This document shows, one piece after another, positions 32,316 through 43,181 of a DNA stretch of 54,136 bases. The translations under genes were made by a program, and so were the position numbers. This stretch comes from an uncultured Clostridia bacterium. Its GTDB lineage: Bacteria > Bacillota > Clostridia > Oscillospirales > Ruminococcaceae. The notes beneath the pieces were generated by a model. That model was not told the DNA's origin, did no database searches, and saw nothing but the letters and a program-made list of their open reading frames with translations. Every line of letters starts with the position of its first letter. The first letter of the stretch is position 1. The DNA is taken from positions 1 to 54,136 of the forward strand of contig CALWNQ010000018.1 of assembly GCA_944382875.1 (NCBI GenBank), read 5' to 3'.

Positions 32316-32357
32316 GAGGGGACACAGAGGAGATTTCCTTTGTGTCCCTTTTTTTAT
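32316..32357 (+). terminator. Terminator after tsf
   Basis: GGGACACA near 32319-32326 pairs with TGTGTCCC (32341-32348), extended by GAGGA with TTCCTT, short loop, followed by TTTTTTT. Confidence 0.92.
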
Positions 32358-32405
32358 AGATTTGCTTGGGGATATAAAAAAACTGAGAAAAATCTGTTGG
32401 ATCTC

Positions 32406-32434
32406 TTTACTTTATGGAACAAATAAGGTAGAAT
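32406..32434 (+). promoter_or_regulatory. Promoter of the pyrH-polC operon
   Basis: TTTACT (32406-32411), 17-base spacer, TAGAAT (32429-32434), 34 bases before the proposed pyrH start. Confidence 0.6.
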
Positions 32435-32467
32435 AGATGTAGAAATTAACGGAATGGAGTGTCGGTT

Positions 32468-33178
32468 TTGGAACCAAAATACAAACGAGTCCTGTTAAAG
32501 CTCAGCGGCGAAGCATTGGCCGGTGAAAAGAAATTCGGCTTGGATTACAGCGTTATTATCCCAATCTGCAAGGCGATCAAAGAATGTGTTGATATGGGCG
32601 CACAAATCGCGGTAGTAGTCGGTGGGGGGAATTTCTGGCGTGGCAGAAGCAGCGGCGCAATGGACCGGACCCGTGCGGACCATATCGGAATGCTTGGAAC
32701 AACAATGAACGCTTTAGCTGTTGCTGATGCGCTGGAGGAAACTGGCGCGGTGGTTCGTGTACAGACTGCAATTGCCATGCAGGAAGTTGCGGAGCCGTAT
32801 ATTCGAAACCGTGCGGTGCGTCATCTGGAAAAAGGCCGTGTTGTAATTTTTGGATGCGGTACCGGAAACCCTTTTTTCTCGACAGACACAGCAGCTTCTC
32901 TGCGTGCGGCGGAAATTGGTGCGGATGTAGTATTAAAGGCGACAATGGTAGACGGTGTTTATGATCGGGACCCCCACAAATATCCGGATGCTGTGAAATT
33001 TGATACACTAACATTCCAGGATGTGTTGGCTAAAAATCTGGCAGTCATGGATGCGACAGCTGCTTCTATGTGCAAAGACAATGGGTTGCCTCTGCTTGTG
33101 TTTAACCTTGCGGATCCTCAGAATATTGTAAGAGCTGTAGCTGGCGAAAATGTTGGAACTCTGGTTCTTCCCCAATAA
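32468..33178 (+). CDS. pyrH: UMP kinase
   Basis: Phosphorylates UMP to UDP; amino-acid-kinase fold, not related to eukaryotic UMP/CMP kinase. 236 residues from TTG 32468, which has GGAG eight bases upstream (32456-32459); the GTG at 32459 overlaps that site and is less likely. [42 protein letters not shown] and [13 protein letters not shown] are conserved. First gene of a long operon of translation, lipid and replication genes. Confidence 0.95.
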   Translation: MEPKYKRVLLKLSGEALAGEKKFGLDYSVIIPICKAIKECVDMGAQIAVVVGGGNFWRGRSSGAMDRTRADHIGMLGTTMNALAVADALEETGAVVRVQTAIAMQEVAEPYIRNRAVRHLEKGRVVIFGCGTGNPFFSTDTAASLRAAEIGADVVLKATMVDGVYDRDPHKYPDAVKFDTLTFQDVLAKNLAVMDATAASMCKDNGLPLLVFNLADPQNIVRAVAGENVGTLVLPQ

Positions 33179-33205
33179 ATATCCATTAGAAAGGATTTGT
33201 GAATT

Positions 33206-33760
33206 ATGAAAGAACAGCTGAAAAAAGCAGAAGAAAAAATGCAAAAAACTCTTGCGGCGTTGGATAAGGAATTTGCTTCCATCCGTGCTGGCCGCGCAAA
33301 TCCGGCTCTGCTGGATAAGATCACTGTGGATTACTACGGTGCACAAACTCCGATTAACCAGATGGCTGCCATTTCGGTGCCGGAAGCGCGCACTTTAATG
33401 ATCCAGCCTTGGGATGTTTCTACATTGAAACAGATTGAAAAGGCAATTCTCGCCTCCGAACTCGGTATCACTCCTAACAACGACGGCAAAGTAATTCGTT
33501 TGAATTTCCCGCCTCTGACCGAGGAGCGGCGCAAAGAACTGGCGAAAGATATCCGTAAGATGGGAGAAGAGGGAAAAGTTGCGCTTCGTTCGATTCGTCG
33601 CGACGCGATGGAGAAACTCAAAGCCATGAAGAAAAATGGTGAGTTGACAGAAGATGATCTTAAGGATGGCGAAAAGGAAACCCAGAAACTCACTGATAAA
33701 TATGTTAAGGACATCGATGTGATGACCGAGAAAAAAGAAAAGGAAATCATGGAGCTGTAA
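33206..33760 (+). CDS. frr: Ribosome recycling factor
   Basis: 184 residues, near the usual 185. Splits post-termination ribosomes with EF-G. Recognised by [21 protein letters not shown], the [20 protein letters not shown] segment and [19 protein letters not shown]. The two-domain form with a long three-helix bundle is evident. AAAGGA lies upstream of ATG 33206. Followed by uppS after one base, the common pyrH-frr-uppS order. Confidence 0.97.
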   Translation: MKEQLKKAEEKMQKTLAALDKEFASIRAGRANPALLDKITVDYYGAQTPINQMAAISVPEARTLMIQPWDVSTLKQIEKAILASELGITPNNDGKVIRLNFPPLTEERRKELAKDIRKMGEEGKVALRSIRRDAMEKLKAMKKNGELTEDDLKDGEKETQKLTDKYVKDIDVMTEKKEKEIMEL

Positions 33761-33761
33761 T

Positions 33762-34472
33762 ATGGCAGAATTTGAAAATCTTCCGCTTCATATCGGCATT
33801 ATTATGGACGGCAATGGACGCTGGGCAAAAAAGCGCGGCCTCCCAAGGAAAATGGGCCATCGTGCTGGTGCGGAAGCCTTTAAAAAAATTGCCACTTATG
33901 CGAATAAAATCGGCATCCGTTATATGACAATGTATGTTTTTTCTACGGAAAACTGGAAGCGCCCCAAGGATGAGGTGGATGCCATCATTGGTCTGCTGCG
34001 GAATTATCTTGTGGAAGTGGATAACTACCGGGATCAAAATTTTCGGATCCGATTTTTAGGCGATTTATCGGCATTTGATGCGGATATTCAGCAAAAAATG
34101 GAAGAAATCCGGTCGGAAAGCGCAAATAATACAGGCTTGACTTTGAATCTTGCGATTAATTACGGCGGGCGGGACGAGATTGTTCATGCTGCCCGGAAAC
34201 TTGCGGAACAGGTTAAAGCCGGTGTGCTTCAGCCGGAACAAATTACCGAAGCATCGATTACGGAGAATCTATATGCTGGTGATGAGCCAGATGTGGATCT
34301 GATTATCCGTCCGAGTGGGGAATATCGCCTGTCAAATTTCCTGATCTGGCAGAGTGCCTATGCGGAATATGTTTTTATGGATGAAATTCTCTGGCCTGAT
34401 TTTAAGCCGACACATTTGGATCAGGCACTCCTTGCGTATCAAAAACGGAACCGCCGGTTTGGCGGAATTTGA
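33762..34472 (+). CDS. uppS: Isoprenyl transferase (undecaprenyl diphosphate synthase)
   Basis: cis-Prenyltransferase making undecaprenyl diphosphate, the lipid carrier for peptidoglycan and other wall polymers. 236 residues. Catalytic Asp in HIGIIMDGNGRWAKKRGL, then GHRAGAEAFKKI, YMTMYVFSTENWKRP and RPSGEYRLSNFLIWQSAYAE; all key residues are in place. It starts one base after frr and ends in TGA, with a terminator-like hairpin just beyond. Confidence 0.97.
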   Translation: MAEFENLPLHIGIIMDGNGRWAKKRGLPRKMGHRAGAEAFKKIATYANKIGIRYMTMYVFSTENWKRPKDEVDAIIGLLRNYLVEVDNYRDQNFRIRFLGDLSAFDADIQQKMEEIRSESANNTGLTLNLAINYGGRDEIVHAARKLAEQVKAGVLQPEQITEASITENLYAGDEPDVDLIIRPSGEYRLSNFLIWQSAYAEYVFMDEILWPDFKPTHLDQALLAYQKRNRRFGGI

Positions 34473-34473
34473 G

Positions 34474-34508
34474 AAAAAGGGAGTGGTGTATACCGCTCCC
34501 CTTTTTCC
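34474..34508 (+). terminator. Intra-operon terminator-like hairpin between uppS and cdsA
   Basis: GGGAGTGGT (34479-34487) pairs with ACCGCTCCC (34492-34500), one G-T pair, loop GTAT, flanked by AAAAA and CTTTTT. It probably trims rather than stops transcription, since cdsA has no obvious promoter. Confidence 0.7.
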
Positions 34509-34544
34509 GTTCGGAAAGGCCGGATTGGGATGGAGGAAAAGAAA

Positions 34545-35381
34545 ATGAAACAACGGATTATTTCAGCTATGCTGGGCTTAGTCCTTTTAGTGATTGTCTT
34601 TATTTTGTTTGATACACCTGTCTTAAATGTGGCTGTTGCGTTGATTGCAGTGCTCGCGGTATTTGAAATCCTACATTCTACCGGATATGTGAAGAATAAA
34701 GTAGTGCTGGGGGCTGCAGTTCTTTATGGGGCCGCAATGCCGTTTTACGACCGAATTCAAAACAGTAAAGCCTTTTTTTATGTGACTCTTGTATTTTTAG
34801 CGCTCCTGTTTGGGATGCTTCTGTTTGACCATCAGAAAACGATGTTTTCGGAAATTACAACGGCCGGATTTATTGCACTGATTGTACCGCTCGGGTTTTC
34901 TATGCTGGTGTACATTCGGGATACGACCAATCATGGATTGTTTTTTATGCTGCTTGCCTGTGTCGCGGCTTGGGTTTCTGATACAGCAGCATATTTTGTG
35001 GGGCGAAAATTTGGCAAGCATAAGATGTGTCCTTTAATCAGTCCTCATAAAACTATTGAAGGAGCAGTTGGCGGGGTTTTTTTTGCCGTAGTGTTCTTTA
35101 TCCTCTTTTGCTGGGGATACACTTGGATTCTTGGACGAGATGGAGTTTTCCTTGAAGTTTCCTACATATCCGCGGCAGTTGTAGCCGCAGTCTGTTCCGT
35201 TGCGGGGATTTGCGGGGATTTGCTGGCATCCGTCATCAAGCGGCAGGCAGGAATTAAGGATTTTGGTACCATCATGCCTGGTCATGGTGGAATTATGGAC
35301 CGCTTCGACAGCTTTTTACTTGTCGTTCCTACTTTGTACCTTTTGACAAAGCTGTTGCCGATTTTGCAGCTGGCGGCTTGA
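34545..35381 (+). CDS. cdsA: Phosphatidate cytidylyltransferase
   Basis: Makes CDP-diacylglycerol from phosphatidate and CTP. 278 residues, about eight membrane segments. The family signature near the C terminus is complete: SVIKRQAGIKDFG and PGHGGIMDRFDS. ATG 34545 is preferred because GGAGG lies eight bases upstream; ATG 34530 overlaps that site. Followed by dxr after 16 bases. Confidence 0.95.
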   Translation: MKQRIISAMLGLVLLVIVFILFDTPVLNVAVALIAVLAVFEILHSTGYVKNKVVLGAAVLYGAAMPFYDRIQNSKAFFYVTLVFLALLFGMLLFDHQKTMFSEITTAGFIALIVPLGFSMLVYIRDTTNHGLFFMLLACVAAWVSDTAAYFVGRKFGKHKMCPLISPHKTIEGAVGGVFFAVVFFILFCWGYTWILGRDGVFLEVSYISAAVVAAVCSVAGICGDLLASVIKRQAGIKDFGTIMPGHGGIMDRFDSFLLVVPTLYLLTKLLPILQLAA

Positions 35382-35397
35382 CAGAAAGGAGAAACGC

Positions 35398-36546
35398 ATG
35401 ATACAACATACACTGACCATCCTGGGTTCTACCGGTTCGATCGGAGTGCAGACATTGGAAGTTGCCCGTGTTCATGGGATTCCGGTAAAAGGGCTGGCGG
35501 CTTATTCTAATGAAAAGCTTTTGGAAGAGCAGGCGCGGGAATTTCAGCCGGAAGTGGTTTGTATCTTTCGAGAGGATTGTTGTAACAGCTTAAAAATCCG
35601 TCTGGCTGATACTGGTATTCGGGTAGTAAGTGGGATGGAGGGTCTTTGTGAGGTTGCTTCGCTTCCATCTGTTGATCTGACTGTGAATGCGGTAGTGGGG
35701 ATGGTTGGGCTTCAGCCCACTCTGACCGCAATTGCAGCCGGCAAAAACATCGCGTTGGCAAATAAGGAAACGCTGGTGACTGGCGGCAGTCTGGTGATGC
35801 GCGCTGCAAAGGAAAAAGGCGTTTCCATTCTGCCGGTAGACAGTGAACATTCCGCGATTTTCCAGTGTATTCAGGGATATTCCGGCAATCGGGTGAATAA
35901 AATATTGCTGACGGCTTCCGGCGGCCCGTTTTTCGGGAAAAAGCGGGATGAGCTGGAAGGTGTGACAGTGGAGCAGACACTTCGTCATCCCAACTGGAGC
36001 ATGGGTGCGAAAATCACAGTGGATTCCGCCACACTGATGAACAAGGGCTTTGAATGTATCGAAGCGGTCTGGCTGTTTGGTGTCAAACCGGAACAGGTAG
36101 AAGTAGTTGTCCATCGGGAAAGCGTGATTCATTCGATGGTGGAGTTTGAGGATTATGCGGTGCTGGGACAGCTTGGCGTGCCGGATATGAAAATTCCGAT
36201 TCAGTACGCAATTACCTATCCGGAGCGGTATCCGTGTCCTACCAAGCGGCTCAACCTGTTTGATTATGGCACTTTGACTTTTGCAAAGCCGGATCTGGAA
36301 ACGTTCACCTGCCTGAAAACGGCGCTTGCCGCCATTCAAAAAGGCGGGCTGTATCCCACTTTGGTGAACAGCGCCAATGAGGAGCTGGTAAAGCTTTTTC
36401 TGGAACGGAAAATCCCGTTTTTAACCATCGGTGACGTTGTAGCCCAAATGTTGGAAATGCCGGAAATGGGGCCGGTTACAGTTGCGTCAATTCTGGAGGC
36501 GGAGCAGTTTGCCCGCGAAACAGTGCGCAGCGTGTGTGCGAAATAA
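35398..36546 (+). CDS. dxr: 1-deoxy-D-xylulose 5-phosphate reductoisomerase
   Basis: Second step of the MEP isoprenoid pathway; NADPH-dependent. 382 residues. ILGSTGSIGVQTLEV at the N terminus, NKETLVTGGSLVM, LPVDSEHSAIFQ (metal-binding), GGPFFGKK, LRHPNWSMGAKITVDSATLM and NKGFECIEA are all present. AAAGGAG precedes ATG 35398. With ispG three genes on, it supplies isoprenoid precursor for uppS in the same operon. Confidence 0.97.
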   Translation: MIQHTLTILGSTGSIGVQTLEVARVHGIPVKGLAAYSNEKLLEEQAREFQPEVVCIFREDCCNSLKIRLADTGIRVVSGMEGLCEVASLPSVDLTVNAVVGMVGLQPTLTAIAAGKNIALANKETLVTGGSLVMRAAKEKGVSILPVDSEHSAIFQCIQGYSGNRVNKILLTASGGPFFGKKRDELEGVTVEQTLRHPNWSMGAKITVDSATLMNKGFECIEAVWLFGVKPEQVEVVVHRESVIHSMVEFEDYAVLGQLGVPDMKIPIQYAITYPERYPCPTKRLNLFDYGTLTFAKPDLETFTCLKTALAAIQKGGLYPTLVNSANEELVKLFLERKIPFLTIGDVVAQMLEMPEMGPVTVASILEAEQFARETVRSVCAK

Positions 36547-36561
36547 CCTTTGGAGGAAACT

Positions 36562-37587
36562 ATGATTTGGAGCATTGTGTTAACCCTGGTGATTTTTCTG
36601 ATCATCATTTTCATCCACGAACTCGGGCATTTTGTGGTGGCAAAGCTCTCCGGCGTAAAGGTAAATGAGTTTGCGCTGGGAATGGGGCCGGCTGTTCTAA
36701 AACGGCAGAAAGGCGAAACGCTATATTCTGTCCGAGCATTTCCAATCGGCGGCTTTTGCAGCATGGAAGGGGAAGACGATGGTTCGGCTGATCCGCGCGC
36801 TTTCTGCAACGCAAAGCTCTGGAAGCGGATGCTGATTGTCCTGGCTGGCGCGGCGATGAATCTGCTGCTCGGTTTGGTAATTGTCATGGGGATTACCGCA
36901 GCTTCCGATGTCATTACCTCCAATACTGTTGCGAGTTTTTACGACAATGCATCTTCTGAGGCTACCGGATTGCAGGTGGGGGATACCATCCTTGAAATTA
37001 ACGGCCGCAGTATTTTGGTGGAAAATGATATTGCCTATGAACTGCTGCGGGATGCCGATGGTGTGGTAGATATGGTTGTCCGCCGGAATGGGGAAAAAGT
37101 TTCGCTTTCCGGGGTAACTTTTACCATGATCGACGGAGAAGACGGCAGTCGAAGCCTTTCGGTGGATTTTAAAGTGGTGGGCATTGAACCGACTTTTGGA
37201 AATGTGCTCAGCTATTCGTTCCGGAAAACTGTTTCGATTGCGCGGCTGGTTTGGATCTCCTTGCTGGATCTGGTAACAGGGCACGCTTCGATTAACGATC
37301 TGGCGGGGCCGATCGGCATGACGCAGGTGGTTGGTCAGGCGGCAAAGGTTGGCGCATCGAGTCTGCTTTTGCTGGCGGCATTTATTTCGGTCAATGTTGG
37401 GATTTTCAACCTTCTTCCGATTCCGGCACTGGACGGCGGGCGGTTCTTCTTCCTTTTGGTGGAGGCGATCCGCCGCAAACGGATTAAGCCGGAGTATGAG
37501 GCATATGTCCATTTAGCGGGTTTTGCTGTCTTGATTCTTTTGATGGTTGTGGTGGCATTCCATGATGTCTGGCGAATTATTTCGTAA
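36562..37587 (+). CDS. rseP: RseP-type intramembrane zinc metalloprotease
   Basis: Site-2 protease of the M50 family, 341 residues from ATG 36562 (GGAGG five bases upstream). The zinc motif HELGH is at residues 19-23 inside the first membrane segment, and the third ligand is in NLLPIPALDGGRFFF. A single PDZ domain spans about 120-190 (TGLQVGDTILEINGRS). It would cleave membrane anti-sigma factors or signal peptides; no partner is nearby. Standard neighbour of dxr in Firmicutes. Confidence 0.95.
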   Translation: MIWSIVLTLVIFLIIIFIHELGHFVVAKLSGVKVNEFALGMGPAVLKRQKGETLYSVRAFPIGGFCSMEGEDDGSADPRAFCNAKLWKRMLIVLAGAAMNLLLGLVIVMGITAASDVITSNTVASFYDNASSEATGLQVGDTILEINGRSILVENDIAYELLRDADGVVDMVVRRNGEKVSLSGVTFTMIDGEDGSRSLSVDFKVVGIEPTFGNVLSYSFRKTVSIARLVWISLLDLVTGHASINDLAGPIGMTQVVGQAAKVGASSLLLLAAFISVNVGIFNLLPIPALDGGRFFFLLVEAIRRKRIKPEYEAYVHLAGFAVLILLMVVVAFHDVWRIIS

Positions 37588-37625
37588 AGCAGATGAAATG
37601 ATTCTCTATAACATAGCAAGTAAAC

Positions 37626-37650
37626 GGGACAGATTGCTCTGTCCCTTTTT
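37626..37650 (+). terminator. Intra-operon terminator-like hairpin between rseP and ispG
   Basis: GGGACAGA (37626-37633) with TCTGTCCC (37638-37645), loop TTGC, followed by TTTTT. A compact, near-ideal terminator, yet ispG and polC follow with no clear own promoter. Confidence 0.8.
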
Positions 37651-37667
37651 GCGGATAAGGAGTATTT

Positions 37668-38711
37668 ATGGAACGGAAAACGATACCGGTTCGACTCAAA
37701 GACCTGACCTTTGGAAACGGAAAAATCTACATTCAGTCAATGCTCAATGTGCCAAGTACCGATATTGCAGGAAGTGTTGCGCAAGCGGTGGAGCTGGAGC
37801 AGGCAGGCTGCGAAATTGTCCGGGCAGCAATTCCCGATAAAGCAGCGGTACAGCTCATTCCTAAGATCAAGGAAGCGGTTTCCATCCCGCTTGTGGCAGA
37901 CATCCATTTTGATTACCGGCTGGCGCTGGAGTCATTGGAAGCTGGTATCGATAAGATCCGGATCAACCCGGGCAACATCGGCGATGAGGATCGGATCAAG
38001 GCAGTGGCGACAGCCTGCGCCAACAAAGGAGTTCCGATCCGGATTGGGGTGAACGGTGGTTCGCTCGAAAAGCATATTCTGGCGAAATACGGCGCGCCGA
38101 CAGCCGACGCACTGGTGGAAAGCGGCCTTTACAACGCACAGCTGCTCGAAAAATTCGGGTTCGACCAGATTGTGATTTCGCTGAAATCGTCCAATGTGCA
38201 TACTATGATCGAAGCCTACCGTAAACTGGCGGAGCAGTGCGTATATCCACTCCATCTGGGCGTCACCGAAGCTGGTACCGAAAGAATGGGATTAATTAAG
38301 TCATCTATCGGCATCGGAAGCCTGCTGGCCGACGGCATCGGTGATACCATCCGGGTGTCGCTGACAGCGGATCCGGTGCGGGAGATTGCGGCGGCGCGGG
38401 ATATTCTCAAAGCGTTGGATCTTTGTCCAGATGCACCGCAGATTGTCTCCTGTCCGACCTGTGGCAGGACGCGAATTGACCTGATTTCTTTGGCAAACCG
38501 GGTGGAGGAACGGCTGGCTTCGGTCAAAAAGCCAATCAAGGTGGCTGTGATGGGCTGCGTTGTCAACGGCCCTGGCGAAGCGCGGGAAGCAGACATTGGG
38601 ATTGCAGGCGGCGACGGCTGCGCGATTCTGTTTAAAAAAGGGGAGATCCTGCGGAAAGTTCCGGAGGAGCAGATTGTGGACGAGCTTTTTGCCGAGATTG
38701 AGAAGATGTGA
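37668..38711 (+). CDS. ispG: 4-hydroxy-3-methylbut-2-en-1-yl diphosphate synthase
   Basis: Iron-sulfur enzyme of the MEP pathway converting MEcPP to HMBPP. 347 residues, the short bacterial form: TIM-barrel N half (VADIHFDYRLALES, DKIRINPGNIGDE) and reductase-like C half with cluster cysteines in SCPTCGRT and MGCVVNGPGEA. GGAGTATTT precedes ATG 37668. Located between rseP and polC as in other Clostridia. Confidence 0.97.
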   Translation: MERKTIPVRLKDLTFGNGKIYIQSMLNVPSTDIAGSVAQAVELEQAGCEIVRAAIPDKAAVQLIPKIKEAVSIPLVADIHFDYRLALESLEAGIDKIRINPGNIGDEDRIKAVATACANKGVPIRIGVNGGSLEKHILAKYGAPTADALVESGLYNAQLLEKFGFDQIVISLKSSNVHTMIEAYRKLAEQCVYPLHLGVTEAGTERMGLIKSSIGIGSLLADGIGDTIRVSLTADPVREIAAARDILKALDLCPDAPQIVSCPTCGRTRIDLISLANRVEERLASVKKPIKVAVMGCVVNGPGEAREADIGIAGGDGCAILFKKGEILRKVPEEQIVDELFAEIEKM

Positions 38712-38726
38712 CGAAAGGGGAACATT

Positions 38727-41700
38727 ATGCTGCAAAACAGCTTTGGGTATGTGTTTGGGGAATATCTGGCAGAACCGTTTGCTTCGGTATTCGGGAACTG
38801 TGAAATTCTGCGGATCGACGCGGACCGCGCCGCTTCGGATATCCGAATTACTGCCAAAAATGAAGCATTGATCGAACTGGGTAAAGTGCGGCAATGCGCG
38901 GATGAGATCGCGCGCAAAGCGGGACTGAAAAAGGTGCGGATCGAGATGAAATATCAGCCGCCGCTCTTTTCGCTCAGTTATTTCCCCTCGATCATCACCG
39001 AGCTGAAAGAACATTGCGGCGTTGTCAACGGCTTTTTTGAGGATGCTGTGCCGTCCGTCGAAGAGAATCGGCTAACGATTCAACTGGCAAACGGCGGCCG
39101 GGAAATCCTTTCACAAGCTGGTGTTGACCGGATGATTGAACGGATTATCATGGAGCGGTTTAGTTTCCATTTAGATGTCATTTTCGAAGGGGAACTGACC
39201 GAAGAAGCGGCTGCTGTTCCGGAGCCAATGGTTCTCCGTCAGCCGGAACCGGTTTCGGTTGCGGTACATAAGCAGTCTGTCTCTCCAAAGCCTTCTGCAT
39301 CCAAATGGAACGGCGGCAATGGCGGCGGTTTTTCCCGGCGGGGTGGGGCCGTCAAAGATACGCCCGAAGAAGTAACCGTAGATTTTACGGCTTTGCAGTT
39401 CCAGAACAGCGCGCAGCTCCTCAAAGGCAAAACCATCACCGAAACACCGGTCCCGATGCGGGAATTGAACGCGAACAGCGGCACTGTGGTGGTATGGGGC
39501 GATATTTTTGCTGCGGAATCCAAGGTGACGCGGGCAGGCGACAAGGTGATCCTCACCTGGAATTTTACCGACTATACCTCCAGCAACACGCTGAAGATCA
39601 TTGACTCGGTGGACAACGAGGAAAAATACGGCCTGATGAAAAAAGGTGCGACTGTGATGGTGCGCGGCGATGTGGTCGACGACAAATACGACCGCGAAAT
39701 TTCGATCAAGCCGTATGACATCATGATCCTCAAAAAGATCCCCCGGACCGATAAATCCGAAGAAAAGCGGGTGGAGCTCCACTGCCACACCAAAATGTCG
39801 GCGATGGACGGCGTTTCTGAAACGGCAGACATCATCAAAACTGCTTATAAATGGGGACATAAGGCAATTGCTATCACCGACCACGGCGTTGTACAGGCTT
39901 TTCCGGATGCGATGAACACGGTAGCGGATATCCGGAAAGACGGTGGGGACTTTAAAATTCTCTATGGTGTGGAGGATTATTTTGTCAATGACAGTGTGGA
40001 AGCGGTCACCGGCAGTGCGGATATCCCGTTTGACGGAGAATTTATCGTTTTTGACACCGAAACAACCGGCCTGAGCGCCCAAAGCGAACGGCTGACCGAA
40101 ATCGGTGCGGTACTGCTTTCCGGTGGGGAGATCAAGGAAACGTTTAACACCTTTGTCAACCCGGAAAAACCGATTCCACCCAAAATTACCGAGCTGACCG
40201 GTATCCGGGACGATATGGTGGCGGATGCTCCAAAAGAAGCGGAAGCGCTTCGGAAATTCCTGGCGTTTGCGGGGGACCGGCCGATGGTGGCGCACAACGC
40301 TCCCTTTGACATGAGCTTTCTCTACGCTGCCGCCCGGCGGAGTGGGCAGGAGGTGCCGAACACCTATCTGGATACGGTTGCTCTGTCGCGGGCTTTGTAT
40401 CCGGAGCTGAAAAAGCACAAGCTGAATATTTTGGCCGAACACCTGAATCTGGGGGATTTTAACCACCATCGCGCCAGTGATGATGCCGAAATGCTCGCCA
40501 GGATTTTCCAAAAGATGATGGAAAAGCTTTCCTCTGAAAAAGAGGTCACCAGTCTTGGTGGCATCAATAAGGCGGCAGGAGGCGGAGATCCTCGACAGCT
40601 GCGGAGCTATCATCAGATTCTGCTGGTCAAAAACAGCCTGGGGCTTAAAAACCTCTACCGACTGGTTTCGCTGGCACATACCCAGTATTTCTACCGCCAT
40701 CCGCGGACGCCAAAGAGTGAGCTGAAAAAGTATCGCGAGGGGCTTTTAGTTGGTAGTGCCTGTGAAGCCGGAGAGCTTTACCAAGCAATTTTAGCTGGAA
40801 AGAACTTTGAGGAACTCTGCGAAATCGCGGATTTTTACGATTACCTGGAAATCCAGCCGCTCGGCAACAATGAATTCATGCTGCGGGACGGAACAGCCGC
40901 TAGCCGGGAACAGCTGATGGAAAACAACCGCCTGATCTGCCGGATTGGTGAAAAGCTGGGCAAACCGGTTGTCGCCACCTGTGACGTTCACTTTCTCAAC
41001 GAACAAGACAGCATTTTCCGGGCGATTCTGATGGCAGGCCTAGGCTTCAAGGACGCCGACCAGCAAGCCCCGCTCTTTCTGCGGACAACCGACGAAATGC
41101 TGGCGGAATTTGCCTATCTGGGCGAAGAAAAGGCACGGGAAGTTGTCATCACCAACCCGCAGAAAATTGCCGATATGATCGAACCAGATATCCGTCCGAT
41201 TCCGAAAGGGACTTTTCCACCCAGCATTGCCGGCGCGGATGAGGACATCCAGAGCATTACCTGGGCAAAGGCAAAAGAAATTTATGGAGATCCGGTGCCG
41301 GAGATCGTTGGCACCCGGCTGCAGCGGGAACTTGATTCGATTATCAAGCACGGGTTCTCGGTTATGTACATGATTGCGCAGAAGCTGGTGCACTATTCGG
41401 TGGAACACGGTTATCTGGTTGGTTCGCGTGGATCGGTTGGTTCTTCCTTTGTGGCGACGATGGCCGGCATTTCGGAAGTAAACCCGCTGGCGCCGCATTA
41501 TGTGTGCCCTGAATGCAAGCACAGCGAGTTCTTTACCGACGGCAGTGTTGGCTCCGGTTTTGACCTGCCGCCCAAGGACTGTCCGGTTTGCGGAACGCGG
41601 ATGGATCAGGACGGCCACGACATTCCGTTCGAAACCTTCCTGGGATTTGACGGCGATAAAGAGCCGGATATCGACCTGAACTTCTCTGGTGAATACCAGA

Positions 41701-43088
41701 GTAATTTCCACCGCTATACCGAAGAGTTGTTCGGTACCGATCATGTGTTTAAAGCAGGTACCATCTCCACCGTTGCCGAAAAAACAGCGTTCGGCTTTGT
41801 TCTCAAATATCTCGAAGAGCGGGGAAAGGTGGCCCACAAGGCGGAGGAGCTACGGCTGGCGCAGGGCTGCACCGGCGTTAAGCGCACCACCGGGCAGCAT
41901 CCGGGTGGCATGGTAGTTATCCCCTCCGATTATGAGGTTTACGACTTTACCCCCATCCAGCACCCAGCAGATAAGGCAGACAGCGACATTTTAACCACCC
42001 ACTTCGACTTCCATTCGCTGCACGACACGATTTTGAAGCTCGACGAGCTGGGACACGATGTTCCCACCCTCTACCGCCACATCGAGGATCTGACCGGCAT
42101 CAGCGTCATGAAGGTTTCGATGAGCGATCCGGCGGTGTTCAGCCTCTTTACTTCCACCGAAGCGCTTGGCGTCACACCGGATGACATTTTCAGTGAAACT
42201 GGTACTCTGTCGCTTCCCGAAATGGGCACCCCATTCGTCCGGGGGATGCTTTTGGAAGCACAGCCGAAAAATTTTGCCGACCTCTTGCAGATTTCCGGTC
42301 TTTCCCACGGAACCGACGTTTGGCTGGGCAACGCGAAAGACCTGATCGATTCAAAAACCTGTACCATTTCCAATGTAATCGGAACTCGTGACAGCATTAT
42401 GACCTATCTGCTGCACAAGGGGATGCAGCCTAAGCTGGCGTTCAAGATCATGGAGATCACTCGAAAGGGAAAAGCGCCCAAACTGCTCACCGAGGAAATG
42501 AAAGAGGACATGCGCGCTCACGATGTGCCGGAATGGTACATTGACAGCTGCTTAAAAATCAAGTACATGTTCCCGAAAGCTCATGCGGCAGCTTATGTCA
42601 TTGCGGCAATCCGGCTTGCCTGGTACAAGGTACATGAGCCGCTCGCTTATTATGCGGCGTTCTTTACCGTCCGCGGCGGTGATTTTGAAGTGGAATCAGC
42701 GCTCGCCGGTAAGGAAGCAGTCCGAGCCCGCATCATTCAGCTCAAGGATATGGATCGTTCGGTCAAGGAAGAAGATGTGTTCAATACCCTTTTGATTATC
42801 AATGAGATGCTCTGCCGTGGATATGAGTTTTTGAACATCGACCTTTACAAATCTCACGCCACCAAATATCAGATTGAAGACGGCAAAATCCGGCTTCCAT
42901 TCAATGCAGTGAAAGGCTTGGGGGATGCGGCAGCTTACAGTCTGATGGAAGCAGGAAAACAGGGAAAGTATATTTCGATTGAAGAGGTACAGACGCGTTC
43001 CGGTGTATCCAAAACGATTGTGGAGACATTGACACAGCTCGGCGTCACAAAAGATTTGCCAAAATCTAGTCAGATGACACTGTTCTAA
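38727..43088 (+). CDS. polC: DNA polymerase III alpha subunit, PolC type
   Basis: Main replicative polymerase with built-in proofreading, 1453 residues. Order: N-terminal domain; OB fold ([20 protein letters not shown]); PHP part ([28 protein letters not shown]) interrupted by a DEDD 3'-5' exonuclease ([31 protein letters not shown]); then the rest of PHP and the polymerase core with [14 protein letters not shown], a zinc-binding region ([21 protein letters not shown]) and [15 protein letters not shown] carrying catalytic aspartates. AAAGGGG precedes ATG 38727. Last gene of the operon; no strong terminator follows. Confidence 0.98.
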   Translation: MLQNSFGYVFGEYLAEPFASVFGNCEILRIDADRAASDIRITAKNEALIELGKVRQCADEIARKAGLKKVRIEMKYQPPLFSLSYFPSIITELKEHCGVVNGFFEDAVPSVEENRLTIQLANGGREILSQAGVDRMIERIIMERFSFHLDVIFEGELTEEAAAVPEPMVLRQPEPVSVAVHKQSVSPKPSASKWNGGNGGGFSRRGGAVKDTPEEVTVDFTALQFQNSAQLLKGKTITETPVPMRELNANSGTVVVWGDIFAAESKVTRAGDKVILTWNFTDYTSSNTLKIIDSVDNEEKYGLMKKGATVMVRGDVVDDKYDREISIKPYDIMILKKIPRTDKSEEKRVELHCHTKMSAMDGVSETADIIKTAYKWGHKAIAITDHGVVQAFPDAMNTVADIRKDGGDFKILYGVEDYFVNDSVEAVTGSADIPFDGEFIVFDTETTGLSAQSERLTEIGAVLLSGGEIKETFNTFVNPEKPIPPKITELTGIRDDMVADAPKEAEALRKFLAFAGDRPMVAHNAPFDMSFLYAAARRSGQEVPNTYLDTVALSRALYPELKKHKLNILAEHLNLGDFNHHRASDDAEMLARIFQKMMEKLSSEKEVTSLGGINKAAGGGDPRQLRSYHQILLVKNSLGLKNLYRLVSLAHTQYFYRHPRTPKSELKKYREGLLVGSACEAGELYQAILAGKNFEELCEIADFYDYLEIQPLGNNEFMLRDGTAASREQLMENNRLICRIGEKLGKPVVATCDVHFLNEQDSIFRAILMAGLGFKDADQQAPLFLRTTDEMLAEFAYLGEEKAREVVITNPQKIADMIEPDIRPIPKGTFPPSIAGADEDIQSITWAKAKEIYGDPVPEIVGTRLQRELDSIIKHGFSVMYMIAQKLVHYSVEHGYLVGSRGSVGSSFVATMAGISEVNPLAPHYVCPECKHSEFFTDGSVGSGFDLPPKDCPVCGTRMDQDGHDIPFETFLGFDGDKEPDIDLNFSGEYQSNFHRYTEELFGTDHVFKAGTISTVAEKTAFGFVLKYLEERGKVAHKAEELRLAQGCTGVKRTTGQHPGGMVVIPSDYEVYDFTPIQHPADKADSDILTTHFDFHSLHDTILKLDELGHDVPTLYRHIEDLTGISVMKVSMSDPAVFSLFTSTEALGVTPDDIFSETGTLSLPEMGTPFVRGMLLEAQPKNFADLLQISGLSHGTDVWLGNAKDLIDSKTCTISNVIGTRDSIMTYLLHKGMQPKLAFKIMEITRKGKAPKLLTEEMKEDMRAHDVPEWYIDSCLKIKYMFPKAHAAAYVIAAIRLAWYKVHEPLAYYAAFFTVRGGDFEVESALAGKEAVRARIIQLKDMDRSVKEEDVFNTLLIINEMLCRGYEFLNIDLYKSHATKYQIEDGKIRLPFNAVKGLGDAAAYSLMEAGKQGKYISIEEVQTRSGVSKTIVETLTQLGVTKDLPKSSQMTLF

Positions 43089-43119
43089 TCGTGTATTATC
43101 CTCAATTTGAAAAAAACGG

Positions 43120-43148
43120 TTGACAGAGAAAATTTAATATGGTATCAT
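43120..43148 (+). promoter_or_regulatory. Promoter of the his operon
   Basis: Perfect TTGACA (43120-43125), 17-base spacer, TATCAT (43143-43148). The leader is only about 25 bases, so there is no T-box or peptide attenuator. Confidence 0.82.
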
Positions 43149-43181
43149 ATTAGCACAGTAAAGTAATGAGAGGGAAAGCTT

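Noticed and set aside
43149-43181. T-box or leader-peptide attenuator for the his operon
   Set aside because: The leader between the promoter and hisZ is only about 30 bases, too short for either.
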